From NCBI GenBank assembly GCA_910585875.1, contig CAJUIK010000033.1:1-19213 (forward strand): a stretch of DNA of 19,213 nt. Reading direction: 5' to 3'. Below, one piece after another: positions 13,366 through 19,213 of the stretch. Position numbers and translations under genes: made by a program. The notes below the pieces were generated by a model, which had not been told where the DNA came from, searched no databases, and saw nothing but the letters and a program-made list of their open reading frames with translations. Source of the DNA: an uncultured Eubacteriales bacterium (GTDB lineage Bacteria; Bacillota; Clostridia; Oscillospirales; Butyricicoccaceae). Position 1 is the first letter of the stretch. Every line of letters begins with the position of its first letter.

Positions 13366-14736
13366 ATGGAACTGCGGGAGCTGGCAAAGGAGCAGCGGGA
13401 ATTTTATCAGACAGGGCGGACCCTTGACTGCGCCTTCCGAGCCCAGGCCCTGGAGCGGCTGGCTCGGGGGCTGGAACAGCGGGAAGAACGGCTGTGCCGG
13501 GCTCTGGAAGCGGATCTGGGCAAGCCGCCCTTTGAAGCGTATATGACGGAAATCGGCTTGGTGAAAAGCGAGCTGCGGTGGCAGCGGACCCATTTGCGGG
13601 CCAATATGCGCCCCCGGCGGGTTCCCACGCCGCTGGACCAATACAAGGCCCGCAGCTTTCGGGATCCCCGCCCGTATGGGACGGTTTTGGTGATGGCGCC
13701 TTGGAATTATCCGCTGCTGCTTTCGCTGGCGCCGCTGACCGGAGCCTTGGCCGCGGGCAACTGCGCCGTCGTCAAACTGTCCGACCAGGCGCCTCGCTCC
13801 GCCGAAGTTTTGACAGACCTGCTGGCCGACTGTTTCGACCCCGGCCATGTCTTCGCTTTGCAAGGGGGCCGGGCAGAAAATCAGGCCCTATTGGCCCAGC
13901 GGTTTGATAAAATCTTTTTCACAGGCAGCCCGGCTGTGGGGCGGGCGGTGCTGGAAGCGGCGGCGCAAAACCTGACGCCGGTCGTGTTGGAGCTGGGGGG
14001 CAAAAGCCCTTGCTTTGTCACAAAGGAGGCCGATCTCAAGACGGCCGCCCGGCGCATTGTCTTCGGCAAATTTCTCAACAGCGGCCAGACCTGTGTGGCG
14101 CCGGATTACTTGTTGGCGGATCGGGCCGTTTTGCCGTCGCTGCTGCCGCTGATTTGTCAGGAGATTGAACGGGCCTTCGGCCCTAGGCCGATGGAATCGC
14201 CGGGGTATTGCCGGATTGTCAACCAAAAGCGGTTCGACCGGCTGCTGGAGCTGATGGGCGGCGGCCAGGCCCTTTGCGGCGGCGGCTTTTGCCGGGAAAA
14301 GCTGACCATAGAGCCCACGATATTGACGGGGGTTTCCACGGAATCCCTTTTGATGCAGGAGGAGATTTTCGGCCCCCTGCTGCCTGTGCTGCCCTATGAC
14401 GTGCTGGAGGAGGCCCTTTCGTTTGTGGAAAGCCGGCCTCATCCCCTGGCCTTGTATGTGTTTACCGAGAACAAGAAGCAGGCCCGTCAAATCATGGGGC
14501 GGCTGCAATTCGGAGGCGGCTGCGTCAACGACACAGTGGTTCATCTGGCTTCCCATCGCCTGCCGTTCGGCGGCGTGGGGCAAAGCGGCATGGGCGCATA
14601 CCACGGCCGTCAGAGCTTTGAGATCTTCACGCATTATCGGAGTATTGTGGATGCTTCCACAAAAATTGATTTGCCCATTCGTTACCGGCCCTATACGCCG
14701 GCTAAATTTTGGACGCTGCGCCGCTTCCTCAAGTGA
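13366..14736 (+). CDS. Aldehyde dehydrogenase family protein (class 3-like)
   Basis: NAD(P)-dependent oxidation of an aldehyde to the acid. The 456 residues are short for ALDHs and fit the class 3 / fatty-aldehyde branch, which begins late and lacks the long N-terminal arm. Visible marks are APWNYPL (Asn114), VVKLSDQAP (Lys137, cofactor), FFTGSPAVGR, VLELGGKSP (general base Glu209), NSGQTCVAPDY (nucleophile Cys243) and EEIFGPLLPVL. All catalytic residues are present. ATG 13366 follows AGAGG by 8 nt. It is the first gene of an operon with a type-II asparaginase (36 nt downstream, no terminator) and an alpha/beta hydrolase. The real substrate is not evident. Confidence 0.93.
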   Translation: MELRELAKEQREFYQTGRTLDCAFRAQALERLARGLEQREERLCRALEADLGKPPFEAYMTEIGLVKSELRWQRTHLRANMRPRRVPTPLDQYKARSFRDPRPYGTVLVMAPWNYPLLLSLAPLTGALAAGNCAVVKLSDQAPRSAEVLTDLLADCFDPGHVFALQGGRAENQALLAQRFDKIFFTGSPAVGRAVLEAAAQNLTPVVLELGGKSPCFVTKEADLKTAARRIVFGKFLNSGQTCVAPDYLLADRAVLPSLLPLICQEIERAFGPRPMESPGYCRIVNQKRFDRLLELMGGGQALCGGGFCREKLTIEPTILTGVSTESLLMQEEIFGPLLPVLPYDVLEEALSFVESRPHPLALYVFTENKKQARQIMGRLQFGGGCVNDTVVHLASHRLPFGGVGQSGMGAYHGRQSFEIFTHYRSIVDASTKIDLPIRYRPYTPAKFWTLRRFLK

Positions 14737-14772
14737 GCGGGGCGAAAAGCAAAAATAAAGGAGAAATAGACC

Positions 14773-15780
14773 ATGGAAATTTTGGTGAAAACCTATCGGG
14801 GCCCGCTGGAGGATCTGTTCCACACGGGCCATATTGCCGTAGTAGACAGCCAAGGCAAGCTGCTTTACAGCTGCGGCGACCCGGCTCGGGTGTGTTACGC
14901 GCGGTCTTCTGCCAAGCCCATTCAGGCCCTGTGCGTGTTGGAAAGCGGCGCTGCGGAAAAATTCGGCCTGGACGACCAGGACATAGCTCTGTTCTGCGCC
15001 TCCCACAACGGCGAGCCCATGCACGTGGAAGCGGTGCGTCGGGCTCTGGCCAAGGCCGGGCTGGACGAAGGATACTTGCAATGCGGCGTCCATTACCCTC
15101 TCTATGAGCCCGAGGCCGACCGGATGAAGGCCGAGGGAATTGAGCCCAGACAGATCCATTGCAATTGCAGCGGCAAGCATACCGGTATGTTGGTAACCGC
15201 CGCTGCGCTGGGGGAGGAGCTGGACAGCTATTACAAGCCCGAGCACCCAGTGCAGCGGCGCATCCGGGCCATGGTTGGCCAGGTATGCCAATATGCACCG
15301 GAAAAGATTATCCTGGGCACAGACGGCTGCGGCGTGCCTGTTCACGCCCTGCCCCTGCGGGCCTTTGCCCACGGCATTGCCCGGATGGCAGACCCAGCTT
15401 GCCTGGGCGGCAAGCTGGGAGAAGAGGCGGCTCGGATCACCGCCGCCATGGCTCAGTACCCGGAGATCATGTCGGGCACAGGCCGTATTGACGCCCAGCT
15501 GATGCGCAAATACCCGGATCGGCTGTTCTGTAAATCCGGCGCGGACGGTTACTATATCGTAGGCGACAAACAAGAGGGAATCGGCGTGGCGGTGAAAATC
15601 GACAGCGGCGTCGGCCAGGCTCGAAACGCCGTGGTGACGGAGGTCCTGCGTCAGCTGGGAATTATTTCCGAGCAGGATTTGGAGGAATTTGCCGCCGTTC
15701 ATACCCCGACGGCCAGAAACCACAAAAACGAGGACGTGGGCTTGATGAAGCCTGTCTTCCAGTTGCGCAAGGCGGATTGA
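14773..15780 (+). CDS. Type-II (PF06089) L-asparaginase family protein
   Basis: The 335 residues belong to the asparaginase_II family (PF06089; Rhizobium etli AnsA type, unrelated in sequence to E. coli AnsA/AnsB), which hydrolyses L-asparagine to aspartate and ammonia. Family marks are ARSSAKPIQAL (residues 43-53), FCASHNGEP, HCNCSGKHTGML and GTDGCGVPVHALPL, with GTGRIDAQLM and FCKSGADGYY in the C-terminal half. No signal peptide is visible, so it is cytoplasmic. AAAGGAG (14757-14763) lies 9 nt before the ATG. It follows the aldehyde dehydrogenase by 36 nt and precedes the hydrolase by 1 nt, so all three share a messenger. Related proteins may act on other amides; asparagine is the default assumption. 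Confidence 0.92.
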   Translation: MEILVKTYRGPLEDLFHTGHIAVVDSQGKLLYSCGDPARVCYARSSAKPIQALCVLESGAAEKFGLDDQDIALFCASHNGEPMHVEAVRRALAKAGLDEGYLQCGVHYPLYEPEADRMKAEGIEPRQIHCNCSGKHTGMLVTAAALGEELDSYYKPEHPVQRRIRAMVGQVCQYAPEKIILGTDGCGVPVHALPLRAFAHGIARMADPACLGGKLGEEAARITAAMAQYPEIMSGTGRIDAQLMRKYPDRLFCKSGADGYYIVGDKQEGIGVAVKIDSGVGQARNAVVTEVLRQLGIISEQDLEEFAAVHTPTARNHKNEDVGLMKPVFQLRKAD

Positions 15781-15781
15781 G

Positions 15782-16483
15782 ATGACCCGGCAGGAGCTGA
15801 AGGTCGGCCGGATTCCCGCATTGCTTTGGGGAGATCCGTCGGACCGGGGCATTGTGGCCGTCCACGGCAGCCAATCCCATAAGAGGGACCGGGTGATAGA
15901 AATTCTGGCCCGAAAGGCGATGGAAAAGGGGTATCAGACCCTATCCTTCGACTTGCCAGAGCACGGGGACCGGAAGAACCAGAGCGCGCTTTGCAAGCCC
16001 GGCCCTTGTATCCAGGATTTGAACAGCGTCATGGACGAGGCCAAAACCAGATGGCGGGAAGTCGGCTTGTTCGCCAACAGCCTGGGCGCCTATTTCAGCC
16101 TGCGGGCTTATCCTAACGCCGGGCTGAAACGGGCTTTCTTTCTCTCGCCGCTGGTCGATATGGAGCGGATGATCCAGAATATGATGGATTGGTTTCAGGT
16201 TTCAGAGGAGCGGCTCCGGCGGGAAGGGGAAATTCCTACCCCTATGGGGCAAACCCTTTATTGGGATTACTATTGCGACGTCCGAGCCAACCCCATAGAG
16301 GCTTGGGACGTTCCCACGGAGATTTTGTGGGGCGAACAAGACGAACTGTGCGAAAGGGAGACTGTGGAAGCTTTTGTCCGCCGGTTCGGCGGCGGCCTGG
16401 AGATTTTGAAAGGCGCAGAACACTTTTTCCACACGCCGATCCAACTGGCCGCTTTGGAAGATTGGCTGGATCAAACACTCTGA
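15782..16483 (+). CDS. Alpha/beta hydrolase
   Basis: Soluble serine hydrolase of the alpha/beta fold, 233 residues, substrate unknown. An oxyanion-region motif VAVHGSQSHK (26-34) and the segment LSFDLPEHGDR are followed by the nucleophile elbow FANSLGAY (Ser100). The Asp is in WGEQDELCE (Asp188) and the His in GAEHFFHT (His214 or His217), so a full triad can be drawn. The elbow is A-N-S-L-G instead of the usual G-x-S-x-G. The start ATG 15782 is 1 nt after the asparaginase stop, so it is translationally coupled. It is the last gene of its operon, and a strong terminator lies 31 nt after the stop. Homologues may be labelled as uncharacterised or esterase-like. Confidence 0.85.
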   Translation: MTRQELKVGRIPALLWGDPSDRGIVAVHGSQSHKRDRVIEILARKAMEKGYQTLSFDLPEHGDRKNQSALCKPGPCIQDLNSVMDEAKTRWREVGLFANSLGAYFSLRAYPNAGLKRAFFLSPLVDMERMIQNMMDWFQVSEERLRREGEIPTPMGQTLYWDYYCDVRANPIEAWDVPTEILWGEQDELCERETVEAFVRRFGGGLEILKGAEHFFHTPIQLAALEDWLDQTL

Positions 16484-16513
16484 GCTCCCGGCGTTTCGGC
16501 CGTAATACATCAT

Positions 16514-16551
16514 AAAAATTCCGCCTCTTTTGTTGAGAGGCGGAATTTTTT
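16514..16551. terminator. Bidirectional terminator between the hydrolase and HD-protein genes
   Basis: A 15-bp stem (16514-16528 with 16536-16550) is formed by A5-TTCCGCCTCT and its complement, loop 16529-16535, T-tract 16546-16551. Both arms carry A- or T-runs, so it works in both directions and serves the convergent minus-strand gene ending at 16596. Confidence 0.92.
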
Positions 16552-16595
16552 GAATAATTTTATGGGAAGAGGCAAATCAGGGGCTGCCGCCGCGG

Positions 16596-17189
16596 TTATT
16601 CTGTCAGCCAGCCCTTTTGGACGGAATCTTGGATGGACTGTTCCACAAAGGGCCACAAGGCGGGGGCGGCTTCCTGAATGGGGGCCATCCGCTGATAGAC
16701 CTGGCCGGCGGTCACATGGCCCAGCCGCCAAGTGTGGCCCTGGGTCAGCAGGTTGTTGATCAGCGGCTGAAGCCTGTCCATGGCGGCGGCGTATTTGGCG
16801 TCCGGCGTTTCCATGGCGTCAAATTCCTCCCAGAGCTTCCGGTATTCCACTCCCTGGTCCTCGGGCAGCAGGCCGAAGAGCCGGTCGGCGGCCTGTTTTT
16901 CCCGCAGAGCTTTGTCTGCGTTGGCCGCTTCGTCATAGCAGAAGGTGTCGCCGGCGTAGATTTCCACCAAGTCGTGGACCAGGGACATACGGATCGCCCG
17001 GTCCAGGCTGACGCCGGAAAGACCTCGGTATTCATAGAGCACCATGGCGGTCAGCGCCAAGTGCCAGCTGTGCTCGGCGTCGGTTTCCTGACGGGAGCCG
17101 TCGGCCAGCAAGGTCTGGCGGAGCACGTTTTTCATTTTATCCGCCTCAATCAGAAAGGAAAGCTGGCTGTCAAATCGTTGATGATGCAA
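16596..17189 (-). CDS. HD-domain protein, YfbR/HDDC2-type nucleotidase-like
   Basis: Metal-dependent HD-domain phosphohydrolase of 197 residues. Relatives YfbR and HDDC2 remove phosphate from deoxynucleoside monophosphates. The H...HD...D set is complete: AEHSWH (His40), VHDLVEIYAGD (His72-Asp73) and AAMDRLQP (Asp138). The LVHDLVEIYAGDT block is typical of this subgroup. The start codon is TTG (complement of 17187-17189), supported by GGGAGG about 9 nt upstream on the minus strand. The next in-frame ATG is 18 codons later and would cut the first helix. A consensus promoter lies at 17225-17253. The gene stands alone between a divergent and a convergent neighbour. The exact substrate is inferred only from the family. 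Confidence 0.88.
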   Translation of the reverse strand: MHHQRFDSQLSFLIEADKMKNVLRQTLLADGSRQETDAEHSWHLALTAMVLYEYRGLSGVSLDRAIRMSLVHDLVEIYAGDTFCYDEAANADKALREKQAADRLFGLLPEDQGVEYRKLWEEFDAMETPDAKYAAAMDRLQPLINNLLTQGHTWRLGHVTAGQVYQRMAPIQEAAPALWPFVEQSIQDSVQKGWLTE

Positions 17190-17224
17190 GGTTGAGTTCC
17201 TCCCTTGTTTCCTGTTTTCAGACC

Positions 17225-17253
17225 AGTTTACCCCATTCTTTGGGAGATGTCAA
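17225..17253 (-). promoter_or_regulatory. Promoter of the HD-domain gene
   Basis: On the minus strand TTGACA (17253-17248), exact consensus, a 17-nt spacer, and TAAACT (17230-17225). The start of transcription would be near 17218, about 30 nt before the TTG start codon. Confidence 0.82.
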
Positions 17254-17272
17254 TTGTTTCGGAGAAAATGCG

Positions 17273-17301
17273 TTGACTGGGATGGGGAGAGCGGGTACAA
17301 T
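17273..17301 (+). promoter_or_regulatory. Promoter of the SUKH-like gene
   Basis: TTGACT (17273-17278), a 17-nt spacer, TACAAT (17296-17301). Transcription would start near 17308, leaving a leader of only about 16 nt that consists mainly of the ribosome site. The -35 box lies 19 nt from the -35 box of the divergent HD-domain gene. Confidence 0.82.
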
Positions 17302-17323
17302 GGAAATAGAAGGGGGAACGGCG

Positions 17324-18151
17324 ATGATGAGGATGAAGCGGGGGTTTTACCGCGCCGGCGGGCGGATTTATTATGGGAAATATCCTGAAGGGCAGGTTTC
17401 CGGCTGGATGCTGCTTTCGGCGGCGCCGGCGGAGCTGTTGGAGACGGATCGGCCCTTCGCCCAAGGGGAAAGGGCGGAGTTGCTTTTTCCGAATCACCAG
17501 CTGACAGAGCCGGAGCGGGAACAGTTGGAACGGGGTCTTCGGGAAATCTGCCGCTGTTTGGGGGCGGATGGATTGGGAGGAGCGGATTTCTCTCCAGCGG
17601 AACGCCGTCTGGGTTTGGCTCTGCCTGAGGAAATCAAGATCCTTCACCGGGCGCTGGCCCGGTTTCCCGCCGCTATGGAGGGCAAAGAGCGGTTTTTGCC
17701 GCTGGAAGAGCTGGCGCTGGATCAGGGCAATCTGATTTTTTATAAAATGCGCCGGACTCCCGTGGGGCTCTCTTTGGAACGGGGCGCGCTGATGCGATAT
17801 TGGAAAAAAGAATGGCGTTACGCCCCGGAAGGCGAGAGTTTTTTACACTGCGCTCTGGATCGGTTGGCCGTTTGGGCGATTGGAACCATGCCCTTTTGCC
17901 AGAAGGGCAAAATCAAAGGGGAGCTGCGAACGACGCTGCGGCCGAAGATATTGTTGGAAGAGATTTATCGAGGCAAATTCTCTGTTCTGGAGGAATACCG
18001 ACACGACGGGAATTTCATCTTGTGCAGACCGGGAGCGCTGGGTTGGTTCCGGCAAAACGGATTTTACGCAGATATTGTAATTGGCGCGGCAAGCCGGGAG
18101 CTGCTGAAAGACTTGCAGCCGCCGGAGCTGAACGCTGTTTGGGAGGAATAG
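17324..18151 (+). CDS. SUKH (SMI1/KNR4)-like domain protein
   Basis: A 275-residue soluble protein, uncharacterised. The middle (about residues 90-190) follows the SUKH fold pattern: E-x-x-LGLALPEEIKILHRAL, then FLPLEELALDQGNLIFY, a VGLSLE strand, and a W...GESFLHCALD helix. SUKH proteins include toxin-immunity proteins of Gram-positive bacteria and many with unknown roles; no toxin gene is visible here. Residues 1-60, rich in aromatic and Gly residues, and 200-275 match nothing I know. ATG 17324 is set by AGGGGG (17311-17316), 7 nt upstream, and agrees with the promoter at 17273-17301; the longer open frame upstream is untranscribed. The OGG-type glycosylase starts 30 nt after its stop, without a terminator, so they are likely cotranscribed. 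Confidence 0.6.
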   Translation: MMRMKRGFYRAGGRIYYGKYPEGQVSGWMLLSAAPAELLETDRPFAQGERAELLFPNHQLTEPEREQLERGLREICRCLGADGLGGADFSPAERRLGLALPEEIKILHRALARFPAAMEGKERFLPLEELALDQGNLIFYKMRRTPVGLSLERGALMRYWKKEWRYAPEGESFLHCALDRLAVWAIGTMPFCQKGKIKGELRTTLRPKILLEEIYRGKFSVLEEYRHDGNFILCRPGALGWFRQNGFYADIVIGAASRELLKDLQPPELNAVWEE

Positions 18152-18181
18152 AAAGACCCGTCAGAAAGGGGCGCGAATCCT

Positions 18182-19027
18182 GTGGAAGTTTTGGAAAAAG
18201 ACGGCGTCGTCCAGGTTCAGCTGGAGGATTCCTTGAATTTGGACCATATTTTTCGGTGCGGCCAGTGTTTTCGCTGGCGGCCCTCGGAACGGGGCGGCTA
18301 TATCGGCGCGGCTTACGGTAAGGCGGCGCGGGTTTGGCAGCAGGAAAACTCCCTCTTTTTGCGCTGCTCTGCGGAGGAGTTCCATGGAGTTTGGCGTCGT
18401 TATTTTGATCTGGACCGGCGCTATGACCTGCTGGCTCGGCGTTTTTGCCTCAATGAATTTATGAAAAAAGCCGCAGCCCATGGCAGAGGACTGCGCATTT
18501 TGCGTCAGCAGCCTTGGGAGGCTTTGATTTCTTTCATCGTGTCCCAGTGCAACAATATCCCCCGGATCTCGGGAATTTTGCAGACTATGTGCCAGCTTTG
18601 GGGCCAGCCCTTGGAGCTGGAGGGGGAGACGCTTTACGCCTTTCCCACGCCTGAGGCGCTGGCCGCCCTTTCGCTGGAGGACCTGGCGCCGCTGCGGGCC
18701 GGTTACCGGGCCAAATATATCTTGGCAGCGGCCCAAGCCGTCAGCCGAGGGGAGCTGGATTTTGCCTCCCTGGAGGCCATGGACGCAGACCAGGCTCGAC
18801 AGGCGCTGACGGCTTTGCCCGGCGTAGGCCGCAAGGTGGCGGACTGTGCGCTGCTCTATGGGTTGGGCAAACTGGAGGCCTTTCCTGTAGACGCCTGGAT
18901 GAAAAAAGCCGCGCCTTTTTATGGCGTCGCCCCCGAAGAGTTCGGTTCGTTGGCCGGCGTGGCGCAGCAATATATCTTCTATTACGCCCGAGAAAGCGGG
19001 CTCAAAGAGCTGCCTGCAAGAGATTGA
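18182..19027 (+). CDS. ogg: 8-oxoguanine DNA glycosylase (OGG1-type, HhH-GPD)
   Basis: Bifunctional base-excision enzyme that removes 8-oxoguanine opposite C. The 281 residues show the OGG N-terminal domain (DHIFRCGQCFRWRP at 21-34), the SQCNNIPRI block (121-129), and the helix-hairpin-helix LPGVGRKVADC (212-222) with catalytic Lys218, then PVDAWMKK with catalytic Asp237. Human OGG1 has His two residues after this Asp; here it is Trp (VDAW), as I recall for clostridial OGG proteins. The start is GTG 18182, with AAAGGGG (18166-18171 region) about 10 nt upstream. It follows the SUKH-like gene by 30 nt. A hairpin without U-tract lies 28 nt after the stop codon. Confidence 0.9.
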   Translation: MEVLEKDGVVQVQLEDSLNLDHIFRCGQCFRWRPSERGGYIGAAYGKAARVWQQENSLFLRCSAEEFHGVWRRYFDLDRRYDLLARRFCLNEFMKKAAAHGRGLRILRQQPWEALISFIVSQCNNIPRISGILQTMCQLWGQPLELEGETLYAFPTPEALAALSLEDLAPLRAGYRAKYILAAAQAVSRGELDFASLEAMDADQARQALTALPGVGRKVADCALLYGLGKLEAFPVDAWMKKAAPFYGVAPEEFGSLAGVAQQYIFYYARESGLKELPARD

Positions 19028-19055
19028 AGAGGGCGAGATGAGAAAAAAGAAATAG

Positions 19056-19075
19056 GGCGCGGAAGCCTCCGCGCC
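19056..19075 (+). other. Hairpin downstream of the OGG gene
   Basis: GGCGCGGA (19056-19063) pairs perfectly with TCCGCGCC (19068-19075) around loop AGCC. No T-tract follows, so it is not a standard intrinsic terminator. Its right arm merges into the first repeat unit at 19070. Confidence 0.5.
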
Positions 19076-19213
19076 GATACAAGCGCGCCCGTCGGGGCCT
19101 CCCGACCGAGCCCTTTGGGCAAAAGGCCGAGGCAGTCGAGCGTCGAGGCCGCTTTCCCCCCGCGCTCATACGAGTACGCCCGTCGGGGCCTCCTGACCGA
19201 GCCCTTTGCGCAA
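19070..19213. repeat. GC-rich tandem repeat, 91-nt period, cut by the window edge
   Basis: Bases 19070-19122 recur at 19161-19213 with seven mismatches in 53. The core is GCCCGTCGGGGCCTCC. In unit 1, GTCGGG (19091-19096) pairs with CCCGAC (19101-19106), and GCCC (19110-19113) with GGGC (19117-19120). In unit 2 the first stem survives through a G-T pair (CCTGAC), while the second has a C/C mismatch. The 38 nt between copies contain GGCCGAGGC...GTCGAGGCC. No reading frame with a ribosome site is visible. The array may continue beyond the window; a related block lies at 434-486. This covers most of the 186 non-coding bases at the right edge. Confidence 0.75.

Noticed and set aside
13132..13863. 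N-terminal extension of the M20 peptidase frame upstream of 13131
   Set aside because: A Shine-Dalgarno site and a promoter set the start at 13131. The extension runs under the divergent aldehyde dehydrogenase gene and is Pro/Gln-rich shadow sequence.
13888..15852. A 654-codon open frame on the minus strand across the aldehyde dehydrogenase and asparaginase genes
   Set aside because: Both genes on the plus strand have complete catalytic motifs, a promoter and ribosome sites. The antisense product resembles no family.
19028..19213. CRISPR-like array at the right edge
   Set aside because: The units are too long and imperfect (53 nt with seven mismatches, 91-nt period), contain hairpins rather than uniform spacers, and no cas gene is present.

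Overview
The window is a GC-rich (by eye close to 60%) bacterial chromosome segment. It most likely comes from an anaerobic Firmicute of class Clostridia, in the Oscillospiraceae/Ruminococcaceae range. The basis is AGGAGG-type ribosome sites, sigma-A-like promoters with 17-nt spacers, the core order gdpP-rplI-dnaB next to tilS-hpt-ftsH, a clostridial-type OGG glycosylase and a membrane polyferredoxin. Family-level placement is inference. I see no transposase, integrase, phage gene, CRISPR array, rRNA or tRNA.

Layout. (1) 2-319: the end of an M19 dipeptidase gene, closed by a strong terminator. (2) 320-623: a non-coding stretch with a GC-rich hairpin-rich element, a good promoter (520-548) and a leader hairpin. 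(3) 624-8465: a long co-directional housekeeping run, gdpP (c-di-AMP phosphodiesterase), rplI, dnaB, tilS, hpt, ftsH, with overlaps or very short gaps, ended by a bidirectional terminator. (4) 8522-9115 (minus): a small membrane-anchored protein of unknown function. (5) 9306-10848 (plus): a two-gene unit, an AlkZ/YcaQ-type (HTH_42) DNA glycosylase overlapping a 159-aa protein whose C-terminal third resembles the FtsZ C-terminal domain. (6) 10950-13131 (minus): an M20 metallopeptidase, a terminator, then a membrane polyferredoxin whose ribosome site lies only 6 nt beyond the terminator. (7) 13366-16483 (plus): an operon of aldehyde dehydrogenase, type-II asparaginase and an alpha/beta hydrolase, ended by a bidirectional terminator. 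(8) 16596-17189 (minus): an HD-domain nucleotidase-like protein starting at TTG. (9) 17324-19027 (plus), divergent from (8): a SUKH (SMI1/KNR4)-like protein followed by an OGG-type 8-oxoguanine glycosylase. (10) 19028-19213: a hairpin and a GC-rich repeat with a 91-nt period that runs off the right edge and is related to the element at 434-486.

How the genes fit together. The left half is core replication, translation, c-di-AMP, purine salvage and membrane proteolysis genes of the kind usually found near oriC. In Bacillus gdpP-rplI-dnaB and tilS-hpt-ftsH are two separate clusters; here they are joined, with dnaB overlapping tilS by 11 nt. The right half is a mosaic of short units on alternating strands, dealing with base-excision repair (two unrelated glycosylase families), peptide, asparagine and aldehyde metabolism, and electron transfer. 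Several starts were moved from the longest frame to a codon with a proper Shine-Dalgarno site: gdpP GTG 624, the membrane protein ATG at 9115, the HTH_42 protein ATG 9306, the polyferredoxin ATG at 11789, the M20 peptidase ATG at 13131 and the SUKH-like protein ATG 17324.

The least explained items are the FtsZ_C-like protein at 10369-10848 and the hairpin-bearing repeat family at the two ends of the window.
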